This document shows, one piece after another, positions 42,392 to 51,830 of a stretch of DNA of 51,923 nucleotides. The position numbers were made by a program, and so were the translations under genes. This stretch comes from Pseudomaricurvus sp965656525 (GTDB lineage: Bacteria > Pseudomonadota > Gammaproteobacteria > Pseudomonadales > Cellvibrionaceae), in contig CBFHKY010000022.1 of the NCBI GenBank assembly GCA_965656525.1, forward strand, positions 1-51,923. The letters run 5' to 3'. How positions within the stretch are numbered: position 1 is the stretch's first letter; each line of letters starts with the position of its first letter. Below the pieces are notes generated by a model. That model made no database searches. It was not told the DNA's origin and saw only the letters and a program-made list of their open reading frames with translations.

Positions 42392-42627
42392 AAGTGATCG
42401 CTTTTTGTACTAAGTGGTTGATGTTACGTGGAATATTGTGCCGGATGCCTATCTAGCAAGCTGGCACGAAAATAGACCAACAGTTGGGATACAAGTTCAA
42501 TGTGGGGGCGCTCATACAAAAATAAAGGGGTAAGCGATGCTTGTCATACTGTGACGCCATAGCCGCTGATAGTCTATGCTGTAACCAGTGCTTTTTGTGT
42601 TAAAAAACAGATAAAGAGGACATTTGT

Positions 42628-45600
42628 GTGGATATAAGTGTTATAGCAGCGGAATCCAAGGATACGTTTTTTCAGCAGCTGAATGAGTTCACCAAAAAGC
42701 GATTGGGTGAGCATGAATCATCACCATTCTTGGAATTTTGTCGAATCTTTTACCAAAAAACCAAACTGCACGAGCTGGAGGGGAAATCTCTCACCGATGT
42801 ATTTGGCAACGCGTATGGTTGGTGGAACTTTATCCAAACAGCGGATGCGGCCAAGGTCAGAGTGTTTAATCCAAGCCTTGAGGAAGACATGTGGTTGTGC
42901 CCACATACTGTGGTGAATGTACTGCAGCGGGATATGCCTTTCTTGGTAGATTCGGTACGCATTGAGGTCACCCGTCGCAATATCAGCGTGCATGATATCC
43001 ACAGTACTGTCGTCACCGTGTGTCGTGATTCTAAAGGACAGGTGCTTGAAGTTCTCGCTAACGATAGCGAATGCCGAGATACAAAAACACGCACTTATCG
43101 CTCTGAGGCTCTGATCAGCTTAGAAATTAATTTGCATACCGATGAACCCGATATGCGAGATCTGTCGGCTTCTTTGTTGTCAGTTCTGAATGATGTGGAT
43201 TTGGTTGTCTCTGATTATCACAACCATCTTAAGGTGATTGAAAATTGCCGAAGCAATTTAGCGCTTAGTACCGAAATGGCGTACCAAGATACCGTACAAG
43301 AAACAGACGCACTGCTGAAATGGATGGGAGACGGCAGTTTTACTTTTCTTGGCTATTCAGAGTACGAATTTACCCAAAGCCCCGAGGGACGTGTACTCAC
43401 TGAGGTGACGGATAAACGTTTGGGGCTGTTTCGACTTAGAAATGGAAAGCGAGCACAAAGCCCTGTCACCGCGATGAATGAAGCTCACTTTAATGGTGGT
43501 ATGACACGCTTTCACTTGAGTACTCAGCTGGTGTCGTTCACCAAATCTGCCGTGCGCTCACGCGTTCACCGCCATGCCTATTCCGATTATGTCGTGGTTA
43601 AGCGTTTCGATAAGGATGGAAAAGTTTGTGGTGAAAGTCGCTTTTTGGGCTTGTATACCTCACCGGTGTACACCCTTTCACCTTCTCAGATTCCACTGAT
43701 TCGGTTAAAAGTGGCGCATGTTTTAGAAAGGTCAGGGTTAGAGCCACAGTCCCACGATGGCAAAGCCCTACGACAAATATTGGAGACATTCCCTCGCGAT
43801 GAACTGTTTCAGAGCAGTGAGTCTGAGCTGCTTGAAACCGTCATGGGGGTGGCTAACATTAAAGAACGGCACCGAGTTTGCCTATTTGTACGTCGTGACC
43901 CGTACCGTAAATTTCTAACGGCATTGGTTTATGTGCCGAGAGACGACTTTAGCACGCAGGTTCGCCAAAAAATTCAGCGTTTGATTGGTCGTGTTATTCA
44001 ATCGGAAGAGTTGGAATTTAACAGTTATTTTTCGGAGTCATTACTGGCTCGAACCCACATTGTTTTTAAAGTCGACCCCGCCCGAGATTTTGATATCGAC
44101 GTTGATCGTTTGCAGCAACAAATCGTAGAAATTACACGTTCTTGGAACGACTGCTTTTACGATTCACTTTGTGAAATCTATGGTGAAGAACAGGGTGCTC
44201 GTCTGCAACAAATTTATGGTGATGCCTTTCCTAGTAGCTATAAAGAAAGTTTTGAGGCGCGCGCTGCTGTCAAAGATTTAGGTGTACTAGAAACACTAAA
44301 CAATGATAACGACTTGGCCATGAGTTTTTATCAGACCGTTGGGGCAGATAAAACCAGCATGCGCTTTAAGGTATTCCACTTAGATTCTTTGTTGGAACTG
44401 TCAGATGCTATTCCTGTGCTGGAAAACTTAGGCCTTCGAGTCATTGGTGAGCACCCTTATCGTATTAAGTTGGATGATAACCGCCGTATTTGGATTCAAG
44501 ACTTTGACCTAAAGTTTGCGCTGCAAGCAGATGTGGATGTTCACTCTGTAAGAAATAACTTCCAAGAAGCGTTTGCTGCGATATGGAAGCGCCGAACGGT
44601 CAGTGATCCATTCAACCGTTTGGTGTTAGGTGCTCGACTGGACTGGCGAGAGGTTTCTGTATTGCGCGCTTATGCCGCCTATATGAAGCAGACGTTATTT
44701 AACTTTAGTCAAACCTATATTGCCAAAACACTGGCGACTCATTTGGATATCACACGTAATTTAGTGGCTTTATTCAAATCTTGTTTTGATCCGCGTGTGA
44801 ATCGTCAAGGGGATAAAGACAGTGAGCGTATTGAAAGACTCAAACAAAAAATTATTGATAGCCTAGACCGTGTCGATAATTTAAATGAAGATCGCATTGT
44901 TCGTCGTTATTTGGAAATGATAACAGGAACATTGCGGACCAACTTTTTCCAATTGAACGAAAATTCAGAAGCGAAAGACTATATATCCCTTAAATTCAGC
45001 ACAAGAGACATTCCGAATGTGCCTGAGCCAAGACCGCTCTACGAAATTTTCGTCTATTCGCCGCGAATGGAAGGGGTTCATTTGCGCGGCGGGGCGGTTG
45101 CTCGCGGCGGTTTGCGTTGGTCGGATCGCTTGCAAGATTATCGAACAGAAGTGTTGGGTTTGGTAAAAGCTCAGCAAGTTAAAAATGCCGTGATTGTTCC
45201 CAGTGGTGCGAAAGGTGGTTTCGTTGCAAAAAACCCTCCTAGTGAAGGTGGGCGTGATGCTTACGTGAAAGAAGGGATTGCTTGCTATCAAATTTTTATT
45301 CGCGGCCTGCTAGATGTAACTGACAATATCATTGACGGCAAGATTAAGCCGCCAGAATCAGTTGTTCGTATGGACGGCGATGACCCCTACTTGGTTGTTG
45401 CAGCGGACAAAGGCACGGCTACTTTTTCCGACATTGCAAATGATATTTCACTGCATTACAACCACTGGTTAGGTGATGCATTTGCATCTGGTGGAAGCCA
45501 AGGCTATGACCACAAAGGTATGGGGATAACTGCCAAAGGCGCATGGGTTTCGGTACAGCGGCACTTTAAAGAAAAGGGAATAAACGTCCAGAACGAAGAT

Positions 45601-47559
45601 TTTACAGTGATCGGTGTGGGCGATATGGCGGGTGATGTCTTCGGGAACGGTATGCTTATGTCTGAGCACATATGCCTCACAGCCGCCTTTAACCACCTTC
45701 ATATTTTTGTTGACCCTAACCCGGATAGCGCGGCCAGCTTCAAAGAACGACAGCGTTTATTTAATACACCAAGACTGTCGTGGGATGATTATGAAAAGTC
45801 ACTGATATCCAAAGGCGGTGGTGTATTCTCTCGGGCTGCCAAGTCCATATCGATCAGTGCCGAAATGAAACAGCGGTTTGATATTTCAGCGGATAAACTT
45901 ACGCCTAACGAGTTAATTTCAGCGTTGCTGAAAGCGCCTGTTGATCTGATTTGGAATGGAGGAATTGGCACGTATGTCAAAAGTCAGAAAGAATCTCATG
46001 GTGATGTGGGTGATAAAGCCAATGACTCGTTAAGGGTTGACGGTAATGAATTACGCTGCAAGGTATTTGGGGAGGGTGGAAATTTAGGAATGACCCAGCT
46101 GGGTCGTATTGAATTTTGTTTGCAAGGAGGTTCTTGTAATACTGACTTCATCGACAACGCAGCAGGTGTGGATTGCTCAGACCATGAAGTGAACATCAAG
46201 ATACTGTTAGATAAAGTCGTTACTGACGGTGATATGACCGCAAAGCAACGCAATAAATTATTGGAAGAAATGACCGACAGTGTCTCTCAGTTAGTGCTGA
46301 GTAATAATTACAAACAGACACAGGCGATTTCATTGGCTGAGCAGCAGTCCACCAGTCGAGTAAACGAATACCGCCGTTTTATTAATCATATGGTTGATAA
46401 TGGGCATCTCAATCGCAAGTTGGAGTTCTTACCAGGGGATGACGAAATATTGGAGCGTCAACAACAAGGTAAGTCACTCACTCGGCCAGAGCTTTCCGTA
46501 TTAATTTCTTACGCAAAAGTTAATCTGAAAGAAGTGTTGGCAGATGAGTTGCTGACGGATGACGCTTATATGATGAAGGCAGTCGAGTCAGCATTTCCTA
46601 CTCGTTTACTCAAGCAATACCGTGCTGCTCTTTACGATCATCATTTGCGCAAAGAAATTGTGGCCACCCAGGTGGCGAACGATATGATCAACTACATGGG
46701 TATAAACTTTGCCCATCGATTGTCAGAGTCTACAGGTGCGAGCCCGATTGATGTGGCAAAGGCTTATGTGACCGCTCGTGATGTTTACCGATTGCATGAT
46801 TATTTTGAGCGAGTAGAGGCGCTTGATTATGAAGTGGAATCGCAGACACAGTATCACATTATGCAAAAAATGATGCGCCGTTTACGCCGCGCGACTCGGT
46901 GGTTTTTGCGCAACCGCCGCGGTTACCTTTCGCCTGGCACAGAGGTGGATTCCTTCAAAGAGGCAGTACAAGAATTATTAGTGCAGTTGCCCGATATTAT
47001 TTGTGGTGTGCCCAAGGATGAATGGCAGCAAAACATGACTGCATTAACGCAGAAAGGTATTCCGGATGATCTGGCGTCTCTGGCTTCGTTGCCGGTCACT
47101 GTCTTTTCAGCTTTGAATATTGTAGATGCGGCGAGAACGTTGGATGTGCCCCCAGAGTTGGTTGCTAAAGTGTATTTTGCGCTCGGTGATGTTCTTGGTT
47201 TAGGCTGGTTTGCGAATCAAGTCTCAGATGTCAAAGTGGAAACCTATTGGCAAGCAATGGCCAGAGAAGCATTTTTGGATGACATCGAATCACAAATGCG
47301 TACCTTATCCATTTCCATCATCCGCTTGGGTGGTGAAGATTTAAATATTGAGTCGATATTATCTCAGTGGATGGAACAGCATCGTTTGTTGGTGGGGCGC
47401 TGGCGAACAATGGTGACCGAATTGCAGGGTGCAGCCGGTACGGATTACGCCATGCTATCTGTTGCACTCAGAGAGCTTTTGGATTTGGCTCAGGCGAGTC
47501 AGCACTGCCAATCCTTGGACGATGACAGCTCTCCTTGCTTGATGGGTGGCTCTTCATGA
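42628..47559 (+). CDS. gdhB: NAD-specific glutamate dehydrogenase, large 180-kDa type
   Basis: 1643 residues, in the 1600-residue range of the L-180 class. The long N-terminal half carries ACT-like regulatory segments. The catalytic half has the glutamate-dehydrogenase segments GGAVARGGLRWSDR and VPSGAKGGF (Lys in the substrate pocket), YDHKGMGITAKGAW and VIGVGDMAGDVFGNGML for NAD binding. It deaminates glutamate to 2-oxoglutarate with NAD, feeding the TCA cycle from amino acids; cytoplasmic homotetramers in relatives. Start GTG 42628 has AAGAGGA (42614-42620) seven bases upstream. The gene is followed by a DUF2835 gene and is divergent from moxR. Confidence 0.95.
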   Translation: MDISVIAAESKDTFFQQLNEFTKKRLGEHESSPFLEFCRIFYQKTKLHELEGKSLTDVFGNAYGWWNFIQTADAAKVRVFNPSLEEDMWLCPHTVVNVLQRDMPFLVDSVRIEVTRRNISVHDIHSTVVTVCRDSKGQVLEVLANDSECRDTKTRTYRSEALISLEINLHTDEPDMRDLSASLLSVLNDVDLVVSDYHNHLKVIENCRSNLALSTEMAYQDTVQETDALLKWMGDGSFTFLGYSEYEFTQSPEGRVLTEVTDKRLGLFRLRNGKRAQSPVTAMNEAHFNGGMTRFHLSTQLVSFTKSAVRSRVHRHAYSDYVVVKRFDKDGKVCGESRFLGLYTSPVYTLSPSQIPLIRLKVAHVLERSGLEPQSHDGKALRQILETFPRDELFQSSESELLETVMGVANIKERHRVCLFVRRDPYRKFLTALVYVPRDDFSTQVRQKIQRLIGRVIQSEELEFNSYFSESLLARTHIVFKVDPARDFDIDVDRLQQQIVEITRSWNDCFYDSLCEIYGEEQGARLQQIYGDAFPSSYKESFEARAAVKDLGVLETLNNDNDLAMSFYQTVGADKTSMRFKVFHLDSLLELSDAIPVLENLGLRVIGEHPYRIKLDDNRRIWIQDFDLKFALQADVDVHSVRNNFQEAFAAIWKRRTVSDPFNRLVLGARLDWREVSVLRAYAAYMKQTLFNFSQTYIAKTLATHLDITRNLVALFKSCFDPRVNRQGDKDSERIERLKQKIIDSLDRVDNLNEDRIVRRYLEMITGTLRTNFFQLNENSEAKDYISLKFSTRDIPNVPEPRPLYEIFVYSPRMEGVHLRGGAVARGGLRWSDRLQDYRTEVLGLVKAQQVKNAVIVPSGAKGGFVAKNPPSEGGRDAYVKEGIACYQIFIRGLLDVTDNIIDGKIKPPESVVRMDGDDPYLVVAADKGTATFSDIANDISLHYNHWLGDAFASGGSQGYDHKGMGITAKGAWVSVQRHFKEKGINVQNEDFTVIGVGDMAGDVFGNGMLMSEHICLTAAFNHLHIFVDPNPDSAASFKERQRLFNTPRLSWDDYEKSLISKGGGVFSRAAKSISISAEMKQRFDISADKLTPNELISALLKAPVDLIWNGGIGTYVKSQKESHGDVGDKANDSLRVDGNELRCKVFGEGGNLGMTQLGRIEFCLQGGSCNTDFIDNAAGVDCSDHEVNIKILLDKVVTDGDMTAKQRNKLLEEMTDSVSQLVLSNNYKQTQAISLAEQQSTSRVNEYRRFINHMVDNGHLNRKLEFLPGDDEILERQQQGKSLTRPELSVLISYAKVNLKEVLADELLTDDAYMMKAVESAFPTRLLKQYRAALYDHHLRKEIVATQVANDMINYMGINFAHRLSESTGASPIDVAKAYVTARDVYRLHDYFERVEALDYEVESQTQYHIMQKMMRRLRRATRWFLRNRRGYLSPGTEVDSFKEAVQELLVQLPDIICGVPKDEWQQNMTALTQKGIPDDLASLASLPVTVFSALNIVDAARTLDVPPELVAKVYFALGDVLGLGWFANQVSDVKVETYWQAMAREAFLDDIESQMRTLSISIIRLGGEDLNIESILSQWMEQHRLLVGRWRTMVTELQGAAGTDYAMLSVALRELLDLAQASQHCQSLDDDSSPCLMGGSS

Positions 47560-47682
47560 TCTTATCTGTTGGTGTAAAGGAAAGCTAAACGATAAGGCAG
47601 GGCGCTTTTGGCATGTTAAACTTAGCCCCTGTGAAGGCGAAGCAACAAACCAGTGAGTAGTTTGTGGAAATGGGTAGATGAC

Positions 47683-47904
47683 ATGCCATCTATGGTTTTC
47701 AATTTAGTGATCGAAGCCGAAGAGTACCAGCGACTCTATGCGGGCTTAGCAAAAAGTGTGTCTGCTGTCAGTGTTGACGGCAGGCGCGTCCACTTCCCTG
47801 CGCACATATTGCGTCAGTTTGTCAGTTACGATGGAGTGAGAGGGCGCTTTATGATCCATTTTGACAGTGATAATCGCTTCCAATCGATAGAGCGACTGGC
47901 CTAA
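47683..47904 (+). CDS. DUF2835 family protein
   Basis: 73 residues from ATG 47683 (83 from the GTG at 47653, which is the longest frame). The family start is usually close to the VFNLVI segment, so ATG 47683 is preferred, although its ribosome site is weak. EAEEYQRLYAGLAKSVSAVSVDGRRVHFPAHILRQFVSYDGVRGRFMIHFD is the DUF2835 pattern. Function unknown; a small soluble protein. It follows gdhB and may be co-transcribed. Confidence 0.85.
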   Translation: MPSMVFNLVIEAEEYQRLYAGLAKSVSAVSVDGRRVHFPAHILRQFVSYDGVRGRFMIHFDSDNRFQSIERLA

Positions 47905-48240
47905 AATTTACGCGTTTTTGTATATCTTTTGGTTTGCTTGGAAGTGTATTACTGTTGTGATTGCTTTATTTTTTTCTGTAGGCTCGTCAAGTGTGTGTTT
48001 TCTCTAGGAATGTTTAACCTTTCTTCTTTTATTGGGTTTTATAGGTTGTGTTGCCTTTAATTTTTAAGCGTTTCAGGTACTCTACGATATTCTTTCAGAA
48101 GTAGCTTTCTATCTTTCCTTTGCTCGGCATGGTTTATGTGATGTGTCTCTATTGGGGTGTGCCCGATGTTCATCGGTTTGTGAGTGGCAGGGTACTAATG
48201 GAATTGTTAAATAATATATGAATAGGAAGCTCAAGAAGTC
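47905..48240. other. AT-rich intergenic region, no gene seen
   Basis: 336 bases between the DUF2835 gene and the ParA-like gene. It is T-rich on the plus strand. No open frame with a ribosome site and no clear terminator or promoter was found. The right end (TAATATATGAATAGGAAG before the ATG) supplies the ribosome site of the next gene. Confidence 0.5.
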
Positions 48241-48999
48241 ATGAAGGTGATCGCCTGCTACAGCATGAAAGGGGGGGTTGGAAAAACGTCTACCTCAGCA
48301 AATATTGCTTGGTTTGCAGCTCGGTCTGGTCTTAAAACATTACTGATGGATTTGGATCCTCAGGGAGCCTCATCTTTTTACTTTCAAGTAAAAAGTAAGA
48401 AAGAAGGTAAAGGGAAACGTTTTTTTGAAGTTTTTGACAGCTGGACTTCGCAGATACAGTTTTCGGGTTTCGATGGTTTGGATGTATTGCCTGCACATTT
48501 ATCATTTCGGCACTTCGATATTGCCTTGAGCGGTTTGGATAAATCCAAAAAACGCCTCAAACGTATGCTCAATAAGCTGAGTAAAGATTACGACCTAGTC
48601 ATTTTAGATTGCCCGCCATCGATCAGCTTGCTTTCTGAAAACATATTTCACGCCGCCGATGTGGTACTGGTGCCTGTCATACCTACCACATTATCAGAGC
48701 GAACATTAAAACAACTTTACCGTTTCTTTGAGTCCAAAGGCTTACCAGATGATAAAATTGTACCTTTCTTTTCTATGGTGCAGCAGCAGAAAAAAATGCA
48801 TGTGAGCACCATTAAGCGGTTAACTGGAACGTACCGTACTTTTCTTAATGCTAGGATCCCATTTTCTGCCGATGTAGAAAAAATGGGATTGCACCGTGCC
48901 CCTGTGGGTGAGTTCGCTAAGAGTCGTCCCGTGTTTTTGGCTTATCGGAATCTATGGGTCGAAATGGTAAAGAAGTTGGGCTACAAATATCGAATGTAG
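48241..48999 (+). CDS. ParA-family ATPase (orphan)
   Basis: 252 residues. Deviant Walker A MKGGVGKTST (residues 9-18), MDLDPQGASSFYF for the A' box and LVILDCPPSISLL for Walker B. Then the C-terminal ParA helices. It is the MinD/ParA type that positions cargo on the nucleoid or membrane, ATP dependent. No ParB, MipZ-like partner or parS-like repeat is seen next to it; upstream is AT-rich DNA and downstream are tRNAs on the other strand. Ribosome site GGAAG at about 48226-48230. Confidence 0.88.
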   Translation: MKVIACYSMKGGVGKTSTSANIAWFAARSGLKTLLMDLDPQGASSFYFQVKSKKEGKGKRFFEVFDSWTSQIQFSGFDGLDVLPAHLSFRHFDIALSGLDKSKKRLKRMLNKLSKDYDLVILDCPPSISLLSENIFHAADVVLVPVIPTTLSERTLKQLYRFFESKGLPDDKIVPFFSMVQQQKKMHVSTIKRLTGTYRTFLNARIPFSADVEKMGLHRAPVGEFAKSRPVFLAYRNLWVEMVKKLGYKYRM

Positions 49000-49124
49000 C
49001 GCTACCTGTTGGCTGGCTTGTAGAAAAACGAGGGGGCTATGAAGGTAAAAACTTCGACGAATCGAGCTGCTGTCTTTCTGGCTCGAACTGCTGTCTTTAT
49101 GAATAGGCAGTAAATAGATAGGCA

Positions 49125-49154
49125 TAAAAAAAGGCTGCCCATTAAGGCAACCCT
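49125..49154 (-). terminator. Terminator of the tRNA unit
   Basis: On the minus strand GGTTGCC-ttaatg-GGCAGCC (one G-U pair) is followed by TTTTTTT. It starts 11 bases past the 3' end of tRNA-Asp. Confidence 0.8.
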
Positions 49155-49164
49155 TTTAGAATGT

Positions 49165-49241
49165 TGGCGGACCGGACGGGACTCGAACCCGCGACCCCCG
49201 GCGTGACAGGCCGGTATTCTAACCAACTGAACTACCGGTCC
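49165..49241 (-). tRNA. tRNA-Asp (GTC)
   Basis: 77 bases, read on the minus strand: acceptor GGACCGG pairing with CCGGTCC, D-loop AGTTGGTTAGA, anticodon loop with GTC, T-loop GGTTCGAGTCC, discriminator G and an encoded CCA at the 3' end (49165-49167). The sequence is close to E. coli tRNA-Asp. Confidence 0.96.
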
Positions 49242-49285
49242 GCGATACTGACAACATCAAACTCTTTGTATCACGCTCAAAGAAT

Positions 49286-49361
49286 TGGTGGGTGAAGAGG
49301 GGATCGAACCCCCGACCCTCGCCTTGTAAGGGCGATGCTCTCCCAGCTGAGCTATTCACCC
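49286..49361 (-). tRNA. tRNA-Val (TAC)
   Basis: 76 bases on the minus strand: acceptor GGGTGAA pairing with TTCACCC, anticodon TAC in CTTACAA, T-loop GGTTCGATCCC, discriminator A and encoded CCA (49286-49288). It lies 44 bases upstream of tRNA-Asp and is transcribed first. Confidence 0.96.
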
Positions 49362-49380
49362 GCGCTGTCAGTGGAGGCGT

Positions 49381-49408
49381 ATACTACCGATATTTTTCTG
49401 GGGGTCAA
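49381..49408 (-). promoter_or_regulatory. Promoter of the tRNA-Val/tRNA-Asp unit
   Basis: Minus strand TTGACC (49403-49408), a 16-base spacer, and TAGTAT (49381-49386). It ends about 20 bases upstream of the tRNA-Val 5' end. The -35 is one base off consensus. Confidence 0.6.
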
Positions 49409-49482
49409 CGATTTTTTCCAGAAAATTCAAAATACTAGCTAACTCACCGTAAATTTACTCGCTAGAGTGATGCCGCTGGCAT

Positions 49483-49491
49483 TGTTATACT
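49483..49491 (+). promoter_or_regulatory. Extended -10 promoter upstream of ccmH
   Basis: TGtTATACT is an extended -10 element, 45 bases upstream of the ccmH ATG. Extended -10 promoters do not need a good -35, and none is seen. Confidence 0.45.
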
Positions 49492-49536
49492 CCGATTCAA
49501 TTTACACCGCAGTAAGCCGTCAGAGGGTAGCGTGTC

Positions 49537-50073
49537 ATGATCATATTAAGTCACCAAGTTTTGGGGCGTGTATGCACTGTTATTATCGCTATTGCGATTG
49601 GCTTGTGCGCACTTTTTGCTGGGCAGTCGGCTTTAGCTGCCATTGATGCGTATGAGTTTGATAATGAGGTTGACCGTTTGCGCTATCAATCGTTTATTGA
49701 AGAGATGCGCTGCCCTAAATGTCAGAATCAAAATCTAGCGGGTTCAGATTCACCGATTGCTTTTGATTTACGGCGAGAGCTGTACCTTATGTTGCAAGAA
49801 GGCAAAAGCGATAAGGAAATTGTTGATTTTATGGTGGCACGCTACGGGGATTATGTTTTGTATCGGCCTCAAGTGAAATCAAATACATTATTATTATGGG
49901 GTTTGCCAGCCGGTTTATTATTGCTGGGGTTTATCGTTGTGGTACTGACGTTAAAAAACAGAGCAAGCAAAACGGGGGCAGAGGCAGTTTCAGCACAAGA
50001 AGCGGTTTCCCCGCAAGAGAGTGCTCGCCTTAAGGCGCTGTTAGAAAAAGCGAAAGATCGTAGAAAATCATAA
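49537..50073 (+). CDS. ccmH: Cytochrome c maturation protein CcmH (N-terminal thioredoxin-like form)
   Basis: 178 residues. The signal/anchor ends near AALAA (about residue 35), then the conserved core RLRYQSFIEEMRCPKCQNQNLAGSDSPIA with Cys59 and Cys62 in RCxxC. A second helix lies at about 111-131 and a polar cytoplasmic end follows. CcmH keeps apocytochrome c reduced and presents it to the CcmF haem lyase at the periplasmic face. It is immediately followed by ccmI. The other ccm genes are not in this window; upstream are tRNAs. Confidence 0.93.
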   Translation: MIILSHQVLGRVCTVIIAIAIGLCALFAGQSALAAIDAYEFDNEVDRLRYQSFIEEMRCPKCQNQNLAGSDSPIAFDLRRELYLMLQEGKSDKEIVDFMVARYGDYVLYRPQVKSNTLLLWGLPAGLLLLGFIVVVLTLKNRASKTGAEAVSAQEAVSPQESARLKALLEKAKDRRKS

Positions 50074-50111
50074 TCTTCAGTACTAAGTCACTGAGACAGA
50101 GAGAATTGTAA

Positions 50112-51398
50112 ATGACAGTGTTTTGGTTGTTGTGTGTTGTTTTGGCATTAGCGGCAGTAAGTTTTATCGTTTGGCCTTTGTTTTTTGGGCGTATACAAGA
50201 TGAAGCGGTTGTTAAGGAAGGCCAGTCGCTGCGTGAACAAACCGTATTGGATCTGTTTAATGAGCATCTCAAGGCGCTTGAGGCTCAATATGAAACCGGT
50301 GAGCTGGACGAGGCACAGTTCACCCAAATGCGCGAAGAGCTGGAGCTGTCTCTACTTGATGATTTGCCAGAAGCTGCGAATCAAGGGTCTCGCGGTGATC
50401 GCTGGGGGCTTTACGTGGCGGCTTTATTGTTGCCTGTTTTGGCGTTGTCGCTTTATGTCTATCGAGGTGCGATTGCCGATGTTGGCATAGCCGAGCTGCG
50501 AGATCAGTACTTCGCTACTCCAGCATCAAAAGGTGGTAATGACCAAGAGCAAGACGTGCTTGAAGAGCTGGTGGTCGCCTTGACTGATCGCCTGGCTTTT
50601 AAACCAGATAATCAGGCGAATCGCTATTTGCTTGCGCGGAGTCTAATGCAGCAAGGGCGCTACGGTAAGGCGATCGTTGAATATACGCACTTAGCGCAAA
50701 GCGACGCCGCTTCTGCCATGATTTTAGGTGAGCTGGCACAGGCGGTTTTTTTGGCTGCAGGCAACCGCATTACTCCTGAAGTAGATATGTTGGTTGAGCG
50801 AGCGCTACAGATGGATGGGACTGAAGCCACCAGTTTAGGTTTGGCGGGGATATCAGCTTTCGAAAAGGCCGAATACCAACAGGCTCTGGATTACTGGGGG
50901 CGAGCGGTACAGCAGCTGGGGCCTTTTACGGCTGCTGGCCAATCTTTGCAGCAAGGTATGGCGAGGGCGAAAGCGCTCATGTCGAAGGCTGATGAAGGTG
51001 TGTCACAGGCTGGAAAAAAGGCTCCGCAATCAACTCAAGATTCTGCTGTAACACAATCGAGTGTTCAGGTGCAGGTGAGCCTTGCAGAAGCTGTGGCCGC
51101 CGATCCATCGACTACGGTTTTCGTTTACGCGCGTGCATGGCAGGGGGCCAAAATGCCTTTGGCGATTCAGCGCTTAACCGTAGCTGATTTTCCGAGAGTA
51201 GTGACTTTGGATCAGTCCATGGCTATGGCTCCGGGGGTGGACATTACTTCGGTGCCAGAGTTAGAGATATTAGCTCGGGTGTCCTTTTCAGGTCAGCCTG
51301 TACCTCAAACTGGGGATTGGCAGGGCTCTGTCGGTCCGGTTGAGTTGTCAGAGCTTGATGTTCCCCTCCCTTTGGTCGTCGATCAAGTGATCCCTTAG
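50112..51398 (+). CDS. ccmI: Cytochrome c maturation protein CcmI
   Basis: 428 residues. Two membrane helices (about 1-22 and 97-115) flank a cytoplasmic loop with the conserved LDLFNEHLKALEAQYETGELDEAQFTQMREELELSLLDD. A periplasmic TPR domain (RYLLARSLMQQGRYGKAIVEYT, ALDYWGRAVQQLGP) and a beta-rich C-terminal domain follow. CcmI carries apocytochrome c to the haem-lyase complex. It follows ccmH after 38 bases on the same strand. Confidence 0.92.
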   Translation: MTVFWLLCVVLALAAVSFIVWPLFFGRIQDEAVVKEGQSLREQTVLDLFNEHLKALEAQYETGELDEAQFTQMREELELSLLDDLPEAANQGSRGDRWGLYVAALLLPVLALSLYVYRGAIADVGIAELRDQYFATPASKGGNDQEQDVLEELVVALTDRLAFKPDNQANRYLLARSLMQQGRYGKAIVEYTHLAQSDAASAMILGELAQAVFLAAGNRITPEVDMLVERALQMDGTEATSLGLAGISAFEKAEYQQALDYWGRAVQQLGPFTAAGQSLQQGMARAKALMSKADEGVSQAGKKAPQSTQDSAVTQSSVQVQVSLAEAVAADPSTTVFVYARAWQGAKMPLAIQRLTVADFPRVVTLDQSMAMAPGVDITSVPELEILARVSFSGQPVPQTGDWQGSVGPVELSELDVPLPLVVDQVIP

Positions 51399-51409
51399 AT
51401 CGGCCGTAG

Positions 51410-51444
51410 GACTGGGGTCACTTTCGAAAGTGTGATCCCCAGTC
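51410..51444 (+). terminator. Hairpin after ccmI, probable terminator
   Basis: GACTGGGG ... CCCCAGTC flanks an inner perfect palindrome CACTTTCGAAAGTG. It begins 12 bases past the stop of ccmI. The T-run is missing (TTGTGTGG follows), so termination efficiency is uncertain. Confidence 0.55.
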
Positions 51445-51793
51445 TTGTGTGGCTCAAAGTGACTGTTGCAGTCGTTCGTCAGAACCTTGAGGTTCAGCGA
51501 GTATACTGTGGAGCGAGCGTACAGTTCATCTTCAGGGAAGATAGCGCGTCTGTAAAAGGGTCGCTGAATGGCAGGTAAAATAGCCGGTAAGAAAGTGTCT
51601 GTAGAGTGACGTCGGCCTCAGTCTTTAGGGTGTCATCCAACGGTCACTTGTGTAGAATCCTCTCTTTGGTTTATGGCGTTTGTTTTGTTTATACGGTTCA
51701 GGTCAACAAGCGGCTTTCAGACCTATAAAAAAGCTTAAATTAATGGGTACTCAAACGTTTGTGCAGCTCTGAATGATGCATTACAGCAATGTG

Positions 51794-51830
51794 CTTTTTA
51801 TGGGTACGGCTAGATCGCACCCGTAAAAAG
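51794..51830. repeat. Inverted repeat in the right-end noncoding region
   Basis: CTTTTTATGGGT and ACCCGTAAAAAG pair over 12 positions with one G-U, around a 13-base loop. The A- and T-runs are inside the stem, so it is not a classical terminator. Confidence 0.5.
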
